A DNA stretch of 64,000 bases, from assembly GCF_030846195.1 (NCBI RefSeq), contig NZ_JAVCWH010000009.1, forward strand, positions 1 through 64,000, read 5' to 3'. This document shows, in pieces, positions 48,418 through 57,204 of the stretch. Under the pieces are notes generated by a model. That model did no database searches and was not told the origin of the DNA. It worked only from the letters and a program-made list of their open reading frames with translations. A program made the position numbers and the translations under genes. Source of the stretch: Paracoccus yibinensis. GTDB taxonomy: Bacteria; Pseudomonadota; Alphaproteobacteria; Rhodobacterales; Rhodobacteraceae. The number at the start of each line of letters is the position of its first letter. Within the stretch, counting starts at the first letter, position 1.

Positions 48418-49832
48418 TCCTCTTCCCCTTCCTCGCTTGCGCTTCCACCTGTCGCCCCGCCCCAAATCGCTGCGGTCGCATCGGCTTCGGCCAACCAGTA
48501 ATTGCGCTTTGCCTCGGCAGCGCTCAGCTCCGACTCCAGCTGCTCACGAGCGTCGTTCAGCAATTCAAAGGTCGAGGTCAGCATGCCGTTGTAGCTGAGA
48601 AGCGCCTGTTCATTGATCTCGCGTCGCAGAGGCAGAACCTGGTCTCGCCAATGGCGGGCGATCTGATAGTTTCCGGTGACTGCAGTATGGGCTGCACGGG
48701 CCTCAGAGCGGGCATCAACAGCCGCCTGGGCCAGACTATTGGCGGATCGCATGTATTCCAGGCTGCCACGGCGCGAGAGCAGCCCGCCGGTGTCATAGAC
48801 CGGGATCTGGAACTCAATATCCACCACGGGGGAGCGCTCAGATTCTCCGCCTTCGCGTTCGATTTCCACGCCGGTGGCAAACCCTGCATCCGTAATCATC
48901 CGGGTCTGCCCGTCCAGACGATAGCGGCTGGCAATGGCCTGCAGCTCCAGGCGTCCGGCAGCCAGATCGACGCGATTGGCCAGAGCCGATCGTTCGATGT
49001 CCGCTCGGCCCGGCGCCCCTCCGGGCAGTGCTGGCAGGCGATCAGGAACAAAGAAGTCGGTCCCGCTGCCCCACAGGCCCATCAGCCGGACCAGCTTTTC
49101 CTTGGCAAGCTGTGCTTCCAGCTTGGCTGCCGCTTGCTCTGCGGCCAGTTCGGCGGTGAAGGCATGCTCACGTGCCTGATCGGCGCGGCTCATCGCGCCT
49201 GTGGCTCCCAGTTCGGAGGCCAGTTCTGACGCCGCATTGGCGGTACTTTGAGACTGGCCAATCAAAGCTGCCGCTTCAAAGGCCCCGACGGCTTCGATCC
49301 AGCTGCGCCGCGTTTCATGTGCCAAGGCCAGGGTTTCGCCCGCTGCCGCCAATTGAGCCTGCCGGAAGCGAAGTTCGGCCGCCCTTGTCCGGGGCTTCTG
49401 GGTGGCAATGTCAAGGATCGACGAAATGAGCGTTGCCTCGATCGAGCGGGTAACATCGCCGCCCGCCAACCCGGACACCGAAAGTCCTACCGAAGGAACC
49501 GGACCACGAGCGGTTTCCCAAAGGTCGGCCGCTGACAGCCCCAGTTCGGCATATCGCGCCTGAAGTCCAGGGTTGTTCAACAGCGCGATCTGGACCGCCT
49601 GATCGGCACTCAGCGTCTTGCGGTGAGCCATGGCACGAACCCGCTGAGCATTCGCTTCCCGTTCAGCAGGGCTTTGCAACCACACCGCATCGGCACCTGC
49701 GGCGCGGCGAGAGAGATCGGAGACCGGAGCAAATCCGGCTCGCTGGTCGCTGGCCTTCTTCATTGTCGCGACATCGGCACAAGCCGACAGCATCAGAACG
49801 GCGGCCAGGGAGAAAAACACGAACTTTCTCAT
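48414..49832 (-). CDS. TolC-family outer-membrane efflux lipoprotein
   Basis: The 472-aa protein has lipobox LMLSAC (Cys18), then the two repeated TolC coiled-coil domains with long Ala/Glu-rich helices (about 130-230 and 330-440) and short beta segments. The tail is acidic. It is of the CusC/copper-cluster type. The usual RND pump and adaptor are absent from the window, so it may serve another exporter. ATGA overlaps join it to the lipoprotein before and the oxidase after. Confidence 0.84.
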   Translation of the reverse strand: MRKFVFFSLAAVLMLSACADVATMKKASDQRAGFAPVSDLSRRAAGADAVWLQSPAEREANAQRVRAMAHRKTLSADQAVQIALLNNPGLQARYAELGLSAADLWETARGPVPSVGLSVSGLAGGDVTRSIEATLISSILDIATQKPRTRAAELRFRQAQLAAAGETLALAHETRRSWIEAVGAFEAAALIGQSQSTANAASELASELGATGAMSRADQAREHAFTAELAAEQAAAKLEAQLAKEKLVRLMGLWGSGTDFFVPDRLPALPGGAPGRADIERSALANRVDLAAGRLELQAIASRYRLDGQTRMITDAGFATGVEIEREGGESERSPVVDIEFQIPVYDTGGLLSRRGSLEYMRSANSLAQAAVDARSEARAAHTAVTGNYQIARHWRDQVLPLRREINEQALLSYNGMLTSTFELLNDAREQLESELSAAEAKRNYWLAEADATAAIWGGATGGSASEEGEEE

Positions 49833-50041
49833 TCGCCACCCCCGGTCAGATCGGAGTTCAGGGTGGTCCAGTCCGCAGGTTCCCTGACCTGCCGCGCTGT
49901 ATAATTGACCGTTGGTCCTACCGGAGCGATTGAAACGGGGCCTGCGGCATCTGCCGCGGGAGGAGAAGACATATCCAGGGGTGGAAGCGGCGCACACGCG
50001 GCTGCCAACAGCGGCAAAGCCGCCGTGAAGATCGGTTTCAT
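49829..50041 (-). CDS. Small proline-rich lipoprotein
   Basis: The 70-aa product has a lipoprotein signal (AALPLLAAAC, Cys16), then a Pro/Ala-rich mature part ending DWTTLNSDLTGGGE. Its stop overlaps the TolC start by 4 nt. Short lipoproteins of this kind are often the first gene of copper tolC-multicopper-oxidase operons; the function is unknown. Confidence 0.68.
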   Translation of the reverse strand: MKPIFTAALPLLAAACAPLPPLDMSSPPAADAAGPVSIAPVGPTVNYTARQVREPADWTTLNSDLTGGGE

Positions 50042-50115
50042 GAGGTTTGGGTTCCGCTTGAGATCAGAATGATGGGGGCTGCGACCTGGTCAGGCCACAA
50101 CAAGCATCGTTCGGA

Positions 50116-50541
50116 TCAGCCTCGCGGAGGGCGGCGGAGACCTTCCGGGACCGTAAGTTCGACCAATGATTCCGGCTGGATCACGGCCAAGGTCTGCCCG
50201 ACGTCAGTGGCCGGCATGACATTGTTGAAAGGGGGGAGCGCCGTCGAAGGACAGGCGTGCGCTTTGCAATGAGAAGCATGAGCGTCCTTGGACGCATCAT
50301 TATCTTCAGCATGTCCTTGGTGCTGATGAGCGGCGCTTTCAGTGTCGGTCGCGATGTCATCATGACCAGGATTATCCTGGTTCAATGCGGCCAGCTGGTT
50401 GGTGAAGGTATCGGAAACTGCCCGTGCCGATGTAATCTCACATTCCAGTGCCATCGCCGCCTTGGCTGACGATATAGCGAAGCTGGCCGAGACAATCGTC
50501 ACGACAAACACGGTAACAAGCTGGCGCAGCAAGCTCGACAT
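50116..50541 (-). CDS. His-rich exported protein (DUF2946-like)
   Basis: The 141-aa product has a signal/anchor (LVTVFVVTIVSASFAI), a His/Asp-rich middle (HQHQGHAEDND, HASHCKAHACP) and a C-terminal LRRPPRG. It matches the style of short DUF2946-type proteins encoded in copper regions. It has the same length (141 aa) as the divergent 50853 product. It is probably a periplasmic metal-binding buffer (inference). Confidence 0.6.
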   Translation of the reverse strand: MSSLLRQLVTVFVVTIVSASFAISSAKAAMALECEITSARAVSDTFTNQLAALNQDNPGHDDIATDTESAAHQHQGHAEDNDASKDAHASHCKAHACPSTALPPFNNVMPATDVGQTLAVIQPESLVELTVPEGLRRPPRG

Positions 50542-50852
50542 TCTTACCCGAATAAATCCGCGGAGCCGTCGCAACAACAGAATTTTGGTTTGGCTGACAG
50601 GAACGTTATCGCTGATAGCCGGGAATGGGTCCGCCGGATGCAACGTGGTCGCGGCACTTTGTCGCTCCCATCTTCCACTTGACTGTCTTTGGCCTGATAT
50701 GAGGAGTAGAAAGGGCGCAGCAACATGAGGCACAGGGTGCTGACCAACCACGATCAACTGCCGGGGGCGTCTGAAGGGTATCCATGCGCTCTTGTTCGCG
50801 GTCGTGCAGGGGGTTTGACACGAATGCCGGGCCCTGAAATCGGATTATCCTT
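50542..50852. other. Divergent promoter region
   Basis: The 311 bp between the two divergent 141-codon genes hold no supportable gene. Both promoters must be here, but I see no convincing CsoR or MerR dyad. Confidence 0.4.
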
Positions 50853-51278
50853 ATGAGTGCTGAGGCTGGATCTCTCAGGCTAAGCCTGCAGGACTGGCTG
50901 CGGAAGGCCGCCACTGCCATCCTGATGGTAGCCTTTGCCGTCCTGATCCTGCAGACAACGGCGCATGCCGGGATGGGCGCGCACATACGCCATGACCACT
51001 TGGCAATGGCGGCGGCAGATCACCATTGCCAACCTTCTGACGCGGCTGCGGGCGAGTTTGGACTTTCCTCCTCGGATCACTGCGGTGCCGATGCGGACAG
51101 GCTGGATGCCTATGGCGACAACTGCGACCAGCTCTGCACCCTCTCTATCGTTCTGCCTCGTCAAACGCTGACCGATCCGTTTGTCGGCGGAGACTTCCTG
51201 TTCAAAATCTGGTCGGACCCTCTCGGTCGGACAGGTTGGGGGCTCCTGCGGCCGCCGCGTTCCTTCGCGGCTGCATAA
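50853..51278 (+). CDS. His/Cys-containing exported protein (DUF2946-like)
   Basis: The 141-aa product has an N-terminal anchor (AATAILMVAFAVLILQT), a metal-like middle (HIRHDHLAM, DHHCQP, DHCGADA, NCDQLC) and the C-terminal LLRPPRSFA, which resembles the RRPPRG end of the divergent neighbour and the DUF2946 family. It has a predicted periplasmic location. The next gene, a DUF305/propeller protein, begins 134 nt later on the same strand. Confidence 0.6.
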   Translation: MSAEAGSLRLSLQDWLRKAATAILMVAFAVLILQTTAHAGMGAHIRHDHLAMAAADHHCQPSDAAAGEFGLSSSDHCGADADRLDAYGDNCDQLCTLSIVLPRQTLTDPFVGGDFLFKIWSDPLGRTGWGLLRPPRSFAAA

Positions 51279-51412
51279 AGGCGCCGGCGGGACGCATGTC
51301 TCGCGGCTGCTTCAGCCCATCGGCTGAGATCGCTGTCCCCTGAAATCCAGATTTCGGAAGGAGCCGTGCGTCCATGCGTGACGCCGCTCCTCCAGAGCAC
51401 AGGAATAAATCA

Positions 51413-52921
51413 ATGAAACGAACTGCAATTGCCCTTTCCTTGGGTCTGGCAGCGGTGCTACCCGCTGCTGCCCTCGCCCAGGGCGAGCATGGAACTCACC
51501 ATCCTGCCGAGCAGCAAGGGCAGGTTGCTGCGCCAACCGCACCGGCAATGCCGATGGAGAGCATGAACGGTCCATCCTCGACCATGATGCAGGGAATGTC
51601 TGCCGAATGCGTGACTGCCATGCAGAAGATGATGCAGGCCATTATGGCTACGTCTTCGCCTGTTGCGGCAACCCCGGTCAGCAAGGACGCCCCCGCTTTC
51701 ACGCAGGCCTATATCGAGGCCATGGACGCGATGCATGCGCCCATGGCGCAGGGCGTCATGGCCGATGATCCGGACATCGCCTTTGTTCGCGGCATGATCC
51801 CGCATCATCAGGGTGCGATCGAGATGGCCCGCGTTGTGCAGCAGCACGGCGACGATCCGCAGACAAAGGTTTGGGCAGCCCAGGTTATCGAGGCCCAGGA
51901 GCGCGAGATTGCCGAAATGGAGAACTGGCTGTCCGAGAATGGCAGCTCGGCATCGTTCGATCTCGGTCGGACAGGCGGCACCGTCTATTCTGCCAACGAA
52001 GGCGGCAGCACGATCAGCGCCCTCGATCTGGCCACCGGAACCGTCAACGACGTAGCTATACCCGTGGCACCCCACAATGTGGACCTTACGCCTGACGGGA
52101 GCCTTCTTCTGGCGGTGGGTACGCCGGCCTCCGGCAATGATGACTCGGAGGGGCATGGGCACGACGGAGATGCGGCAGGTCTTCTGGTGATACTCGATTT
52201 GCGCGATCTGGCGAAACCGGCTACGACAGTCGAGATCGGCTCACATCCTGCCCATGTCGTGGCCGACCGGAATGGCCGCGCCTTTGCCTCGGTGTCGGGC
52301 AGCAACGAAATTGCGGTCGTTGACCTGGCACAAGGCAAGGTCGTTGCCCGCATCGGCACCGGCGCCTATCCGCATGGCCTTCGGCTCAGCCCTGACGGTG
52401 CCGAGCTTTACGTGGCCAATGTCGAGGATGGGTCGGTTTCGGTCATCGACACGCAAGGCCTCAACGAGGCGGCGCGTATTTCGGTCGGTGCGGCCCCGGT
52501 GCAGGTCGGCTTCACCCCTGACGGCACGCGCGCCTATGTCTCGCTGCGAGATGAAGATCGCGTGGCGGTGATTGATACCGCGTCGCGCGAGGTCGAAGGC
52601 AAGATCGACGTCGGACCGGGTCCGATCCAGCTCATGGCCACGCCGGACGGAAAGTATGTCTATGTTGCGAACCAGGGCTCTGAGGCAGCCCCGAATGATA
52701 CCGTGTCGGTGATCAACACTGAGAGCGGCCAAGTCACGAAGACGGTGAAGACCGGCCTTGGCGCGCATGGCGTATGGGTATCGTCTGACGGAGCTTTCGT
52801 GTTCGTGACAAACATCAGCGATGACAGCGTCTCGATCATCGATGCCCAGCGGCAAGAGGTGGTGGCGACCGTGCCGGTCGGCGATGGCCCGAACGGCATC
52901 GTGCATGGACATTCACGCTAA
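51413..52921 (+). CDS. DUF305 domain fused to a YncE-like beta-propeller
   Basis: The 502-aa secreted protein has a signal peptide ending ALA-Q, a Met/His-rich segment, a DUF305 domain (residues of about 95-180) with MIPHHQGAIEMAR, and then about seven YVTN-type propeller blades (VYSANEGGSTIS, LYVANVEDGSVSVID, VYVANQGSEAA, VFVTNISDDSVSIID). Both domains are typical of periplasmic proteins, and the fusion joins copper-linked DUF305 to a repeat scaffold. A perfect hairpin terminator follows the stop. Confidence 0.87.
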   Translation: MKRTAIALSLGLAAVLPAAALAQGEHGTHHPAEQQGQVAAPTAPAMPMESMNGPSSTMMQGMSAECVTAMQKMMQAIMATSSPVAATPVSKDAPAFTQAYIEAMDAMHAPMAQGVMADDPDIAFVRGMIPHHQGAIEMARVVQQHGDDPQTKVWAAQVIEAQEREIAEMENWLSENGSSASFDLGRTGGTVYSANEGGSTISALDLATGTVNDVAIPVAPHNVDLTPDGSLLLAVGTPASGNDDSEGHGHDGDAAGLLVILDLRDLAKPATTVEIGSHPAHVVADRNGRAFASVSGSNEIAVVDLAQGKVVARIGTGAYPHGLRLSPDGAELYVANVEDGSVSVIDTQGLNEAARISVGAAPVQVGFTPDGTRAYVSLRDEDRVAVIDTASREVEGKIDVGPGPIQLMATPDGKYVYVANQGSEAAPNDTVSVINTESGQVTKTVKTGLGAHGVWVSSDGAFVFVTNISDDSVSIIDAQRQEVVATVPVGDGPNGIVHGHSR

Positions 52922-52934
52922 CGCCTTGCGGCAG

Positions 52935-52959
52935 GTGGCGCCGGAATTTCCGGCGCCAC
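52935..52959 (+). terminator. Strong hairpin after the DUF305-propeller gene
   Basis: GTGGCGCCGGAA (52935-52946) and TTCCGGCGCCAC (52948-52959) are perfect inverse complements with one base between, giving an 11-12 bp stem 13 bp after the stop; TGAGTTCTTC follows. It probably ends the transcript before the cytochrome gene. Confidence 0.65.
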
Positions 52960-52995
52960 TGAGTTCTTCATCACGAGATCACCGCAGGAAATGAC

Positions 52996-53415
52996 ATGAG
53001 GACGTTCTGGATTGGGGCGGTTGCCGTTCTGGTCGCGGGTGGCGCCTGGTGGCTGTCGGATCGCCCCGACAGCCAGCCTTTGGCGGAAAACGGCCAAGCG
53101 CTTGCCGTCGTGACGATACCGGCCACCTTGTCGACCGAGGCCCGGGCCGGCCAGCAGGCGTTTGTGGAAAACTGCGCTTCCTGCCACGGCACCAACGCCG
53201 AAGGAAAGGCAGGGCTCGCGCCGCCGCTCATCCACAAGATCTACGAGCCTGGCCACCACAGCGACATGGCGTTTGTAATGGCTGCGCGCAGCGGCGTGCG
53301 CGCGCATCATTGGACCTTTGGAAACATGGCGCCGGTGCCGGATGTTACCGATGCGGAGCTGGCCCAGATCATCAGGTTCGTCCGGGAGGTTCAGGTGGCG
53401 AACGGCATCATGTGA
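52996..53415 (+). CDS. Small membrane-anchored cytochrome c
   Basis: The 139-aa product has an N-terminal helix (TFWIGAVAVLVAGGAWWLS), haem site CASCH near residue 61 and the distal Met in GNMAPVPDVTDAEL. The His-rich YEPGHHSDMAF and HHWTFG may assist. It is convergent with the cytochrome at 53469 (53-bp gap) and downstream of the propeller fusion. Confidence 0.85.
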   Translation: MRTFWIGAVAVLVAGGAWWLSDRPDSQPLAENGQALAVVTIPATLSTEARAGQQAFVENCASCHGTNAEGKAGLAPPLIHKIYEPGHHSDMAFVMAARSGVRAHHWTFGNMAPVPDVTDAELAQIIRFVREVQVANGIM

Positions 53416-53468
53416 AAAAAGGCATACTTGCGGCAGGCCCATCTCTGGGACTGCCTCCAGGAGGGCAC

Positions 53469-53924
53469 TCAGCCACCACTCCGCTCTGTCTGGACAGCCT
53501 GTATCCGCGCAGGCCAGTTGGACTTGATAAAGGCGAGGATGGCGGCGATGTCGTCATCCTCCAGAACGGCGCCAAACGCCGGCATGCCGGATGTCATGCG
53601 AACGCCCATGTCATCCAGGACGGCTTGACCGCCCCGGCGGATATAGTCAGTCAGCATCGCGTCGTCGTGGTGCCAGGTGTGGCCCGTCTCGTCATGAGGT
53701 GGGGCGGGCAGAACCCCGTCTTCCCCCATGATCTGCCAGTCAGGTCGACCTTCCAGCTGAGTTCCGTGGCATGCCGCGCAATGTGCGGCATAAAGCTCGG
53801 ACCCCCGCTGCAGCCCTTGATGTCTGCTGTAAGTCCATGCTGTCCAGACAGCCGCACAGACGAATGCCAAGGCAAGCAGCCATTTCACCCAAACAGCAAA
53901 AGCAGGCGAGGCGTTTATCGGCAT
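53469..53924 (-). CDS. Membrane-anchored cytochrome c (paralogue 2)
   Basis: The 151-aa product has anchor helix WVKWLLALAFVCAAVWTAW, haem site CAACH and the family-specific PAPPHDETGHTWHHDD and TSGMPAFGA. Same length and layout as the product at 39046. Each copy lies near a dmeRF pair or L,D-transpeptidase/DsbA genes, so they belong to duplicated copper-region segments. No signal other than the anchor is seen. Confidence 0.86.
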   Translation of the reverse strand: MPINASPAFAVWVKWLLALAFVCAAVWTAWTYSRHQGLQRGSELYAAHCAACHGTQLEGRPDWQIMGEDGVLPAPPHDETGHTWHHDDAMLTDYIRRGGQAVLDDMGVRMTSGMPAFGAVLEDDDIAAILAFIKSNWPARIQAVQTERSGG

Positions 53925-54156
53925 CTCTGGAGAATTGCTCGCGTGTGATCAAAGGTCAACCTCCGCACCCGCCTCCATTGACGGCCAAAGAGATGCGAGG
54001 CGTTGACGAGCAGCATCGTAACCGAGCTTGGCAAGATGTTCCATGACACGCAGCTGCGCCTGATTGCCAAAGATGAAAGGCTTTCCGTTCGAGGTTCCAT
54101 TAACGACGGGCTGATCAGGTCAAGTCTGCAGCATTCGGACTTGCGTTGTAGCTTAA

Positions 54157-54173
54157 ATAGGGTATCCCCCTAT
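54157..54173 (+). promoter_or_regulatory. RcnR/DmeR-type operator, copy 2
   Basis: ATAGGGTATCCCCCTAT is the exact inverse of the 35190-35206 site and lies 3 bp before the second dmeR start. The 230 bp before it, from 53925, show no gene I can support. Confidence 0.72.
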
Positions 54174-54176
54174 ACT

Positions 54177-54455
54177 ATGAGTCATACAACAAAGCACAAG
54201 GCCAAGCTCCTGGCCCGCGTCCGCCGCCTTAAAGGACAAATTGAGGCCGTTGAGCGTTCCTTGGAAGCTGACGCTCCCTGCGGCGAGGTCCTGAACCTGG
54301 TCGCCTCCATCCGTGGCGCGGTCGGCGGCCTGACCGCAGAGCTGATCGAGGATCATATTCGCGTGCATGTCTCGAACCCGGATCGGGATGAGGACGTCGC
54401 ACGCGGGCAGGCCGCCGGCGAACTGATCGACATCATCAGGACCTATCTCAAATGA
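54177..54455 (+). CDS. dmeR: DmeR, RcnR/CsoR-family metal repressor (second copy)
   Basis: The 92-aa product is almost identical to the 34908 product, differing at a handful of positions (for example HTTKHK for HTAKHK, RVHV for REHV). Cys35 in DAPCGEVL is kept. It overlaps the dmeF copy by 4 nt. It is intact although its transporter carries a stop, so it may cross-regulate the intact dmeF. Confidence 0.89.
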   Translation: MSHTTKHKAKLLARVRRLKGQIEAVERSLEADAPCGEVLNLVASIRGAVGGLTAELIEDHIRVHVSNPDRDEDVARGQAAGELIDIIRTYLK

Positions 54456-55435
54456 ACATTCAAGCCTCGCGCCTAGCGAGTCCGCACGAGCATGTTTACC
54501 TCGGTGACAATCACGAGCGTAACGAACGCCGGACCTGGCTGGTCATCATCATCACGGCCGCAATGATGGTGGTCGAGATCACTGCCTGCAGTATCTTCGG
54601 CTCGATGGCGCTGATCGCCGACGGCTGGCACATGTCAACCCATGCCGGGGCGATGCTGATTGCCGCACTCGCTTACCGCTATGCCCGTCGCAACGCCCGC
54701 AATCCCCGCTTCACCTTTGGCACGGGCAAGATGGGGGATCTGGCAGGCTTTGCGAGTGCGGTCGTGCTGGCACTGATCGCACTGCTGATCGGCTGGGAAA
54801 GCCTGATGCGGTTCTACAGCCCGATTGCCATCAGCTTCGGCCAAGCCATTGCCGTGGCCGTGATCGGACTGCTCGTTAACCTTCTTTGTGCTTGGTTGCT
54901 TCGCGATGATCATGGCCATCACCATCATGGACACAGGCACAGTCACGGCCATGCTCATGGGCACGGGCATGATCATCATGTCCATGAGCACGGCCATCAG
55001 CAGGGGCATGTGACCGACAACAATCTGCGGGCCGCCTATCTCCACGTTCTGGCCGACGCGCTGACCTCCGTGCTGGCCATTGCGGCGTTAACGCTGGGCA
55101 GCCTCTATGGCTGGAATTGGCTCGATCCGACCATGGGTATTGTCGGCGCCTTGGTGATCGCTCGCTGGTCCTGGGGGCTGATCCGCGATACCGGCCGGGT
55201 GCTGCTCGACTACATGCCCGACGACGAGGATTTGCCAGACGAGATCCGGGCTGCAATCGAGACGGGGACCGATCAGGTGACAGATCTGCATGTCTGGTAA
55301 CTTGGTCCCGGTCATCACGGTGCGATTATTGCGCTCCGTTCCTCAGACCCGCAGGAACCCGCAGCTTACCGCGCTCGCCTGTCACATATCCACGATCTGT
55401 CGCACCTGACGATTGAAGTCGAGCGGGTAGCCTAA
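54452..55435 (+). pseudogene. dmeF: dmeF with a premature stop (second copy)
   Basis: The frame matches the intact DmeF throughout, including the His-rich loop. At 55298-55300 the Gln codon of HVWQLGPG (CAA in the intact copy) is TAA. The same frame then continues through LGPGHHGA to IEVERVA and the natural stop at 55433-55435. The truncated product of 282 aa keeps all six membrane helices but loses most of the cytoplasmic dimerisation domain. Partial function or readthrough cannot be excluded. Confidence 0.85.
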
Positions 55436-55674
55436 GAGAGAAAGCATGGTGAGGACCATAAGGGCCTCCCTTCGGCGCTCCAGTGTCCGCAGTATATGCT
55501 GCCGGTCGTCACCATCAGCCGCAGCGAACATGCGGCACACGTAGAGCGTTCTCAGGGATTTCCGAGTTTGCAGGGGTTCTCGGACGCGCCCGGACATGCG
55601 ATTTTCAGGCTCAGGCTAGATGTGGCGGGGCATGAGAGAGACGCGCTACGCCTCGATGTTGACCAGGGACCAAC

Positions 55675-57204
55675 TTATGCCTCGATCTCAATTATGTCGG
55701 CGGCCTGCGCAGCGTAATCGATCGCGTATGCCAGTTCGCCGGGCGTCTCCGCGTGGAGGTGGAGAAGCGGCTGTCCACTGTCCACCCGATCACCCAAGCC
55801 AACCTTCATGTGGATGCCGGCTGCCTTGGCTTCCGGTGCGCCTGCAAGCTTGGCAAGTCGGGAAAGCTTGCGGTTGTTGATTTGAACAACCCGTCCAGCA
55901 TGTGGTGCTTCCAGCGGATGGACATGGACCGCCTTGGGTGGAATGCGCATCCCGCCCTGAGCCTCGCAGATCGCCTCGAACTTCTTCCAGGCACGTCCGT
56001 CGGCCAGTGTTTCGAGCGCGAGCGCCAAACCTTTCCCGGTCTCGGCTTTCCCGCCGATCTCGAGTGCTGCGCCTGCCAATATGGCGGCGCGCATGCGTAG
56101 ATCATCCGGCGCGCCAGGCGCATCCTGCAGAACGGCCAGCACGTCGAACGCTTCGAGCGCGGGACCGATGCCTCTACCGACCGGCTGCGACCCATCGGTT
56201 TGCAGGCATTTCGCACTCACGCCGAACCGGGAGGCGATTGCCATAATCCGCGTGGAAAGGTGAGATGCCGCAGCTTCGCTGCGCACCTTGGCGGTGGGTC
56301 CAACGGGGATATCTATGACGACATGGGTGGCTCCCGCGGCGATTTTCTTGGAGAGGACGGAGGCAATGAGCTGGCCCTCCATATCGACGTCGAGTTCGCG
56401 TTCAACGCGTACGAAGATGTCGTCAGCCGGGCTAAGATGGACCGCTCCGCCCCAGACGATGCACCCTCCTTCGGCGTCGACCACGCGCTTCATGGCAGCG
56501 ATGTCGAGGTCGACGGGAGCGAGGGCCTCCATCGTATCGGCGGTGCCTGCGGGCGAGGTGATGGCTCGTGATGATGTTTTTGGCATCACAAGCCCATTGG
56601 CTGCGACGATCGCCACGACGATGGGAGTAGTCCGGTTCCCCGGCAGGCCGCCTACACAATGTTTGTCGACGACAACAGGGGCATCCCATTGCAAGCGATC
56701 GCCGACCCCAATCATTGCCCCGGTTAGGTAGGCGGTCTCGTTCTCGTCGAGCGGCAAAGCCGCACTCGCCGTCAGGAACGCAGCCAGTTGAACATCCGTG
56801 TAACGGCCGGCGACCACGTCCTGCACGATCCCCGTGAAGGCAGCCGCGTCGAGCCGGTTGCCATAGATGCGTCGACGAACGCTTGCCAGCGACTCGAGCG
56901 CGGGTGCATGCGTGACTCGGGCCTCTGCGCCCTCGGCGATCCCCAGCATCTCCCAGGCCGTTTCGGAAAGCCCGACTTCATCGAGGGCCAGTTGCCCATC
57001 GCCCTCCACCTGGAAGAGCGTTGCCTGCAGTTCCCGGCCACCGCCGGAAACGAGGACCTGCGAGCGCGCAGAAAGCCCTTCTGCGCGGCAAACATGACAG
57101 TCGGTCCGCATGACGACAACCGGCTGGTGTTGGGTGTGCAATCGCAGACGCCGAACACGAAGCGTTGCCTGCTCTGGTCCGGGAGAAGAGTGGAGCGTGG
57201 TCAT
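55675..57204 (-). CDS. AMP phosphorylase-like protein (thymidine phosphorylase family)
   Basis: This 509-aa protein has the long N-terminal extension (about 90 residues) of the archaeal AMP-phosphorylase type, then the nucleoside phosphorylase fold with KHCVGGLPGNRTTP, KTSSRAITSPAGTADTMEAL and a C-terminal barrel-sandwich domain. Enzymes of this type split NMPs with phosphate to a base plus ribose 1,5-bisphosphate; ordinary thymidine phosphorylase is the alternative. It overlaps the beta-CASP gene by 4 nt and belongs to the operon reaching back to the CPH ATPase. Confidence 0.82.
   Translation of the reverse strand: MTTLHSSPGPEQATLRVRRLRLHTQHQPVVVMRTDCHVCRAEGLSARSQVLVSGGGRELQATLFQVEGDGQLALDEVGLSETAWEMLGIAEGAEARVTHAPALESLASVRRRIYGNRLDAAAFTGIVQDVVAGRYTDVQLAAFLTASAALPLDENETAYLTGAMIGVGDRLQWDAPVVVDKHCVGGLPGNRTTPIVVAIVAANGLVMPKTSSRAITSPAGTADTMEALAPVDLDIAAMKRVVDAEGGCIVWGGAVHLSPADDIFVRVERELDVDMEGQLIASVLSKKIAAGATHVVIDIPVGPTAKVRSEAAASHLSTRIMAIASRFGVSAKCLQTDGSQPVGRGIGPALEAFDVLAVLQDAPGAPDDLRMRAAILAGAALEIGGKAETGKGLALALETLADGRAWKKFEAICEAQGGMRIPPKAVHVHPLEAPHAGRVVQINNRKLSRLAKLAGAPEAKAAGIHMKVGLGDRVDSGQPLLHLHAETPGELAYAIDYAAQAADIIEIEA

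Noticed and set aside
47110..48501. 463-codon plus-strand frame
   Set aside because: Antisense to the multicopper oxidase, which has all copper motifs.
55382..55597. 71-codon minus-strand frame after dmeF
   Set aside because: Overlaps the end of the dmeF pseudogene antisense; no supporting signal.
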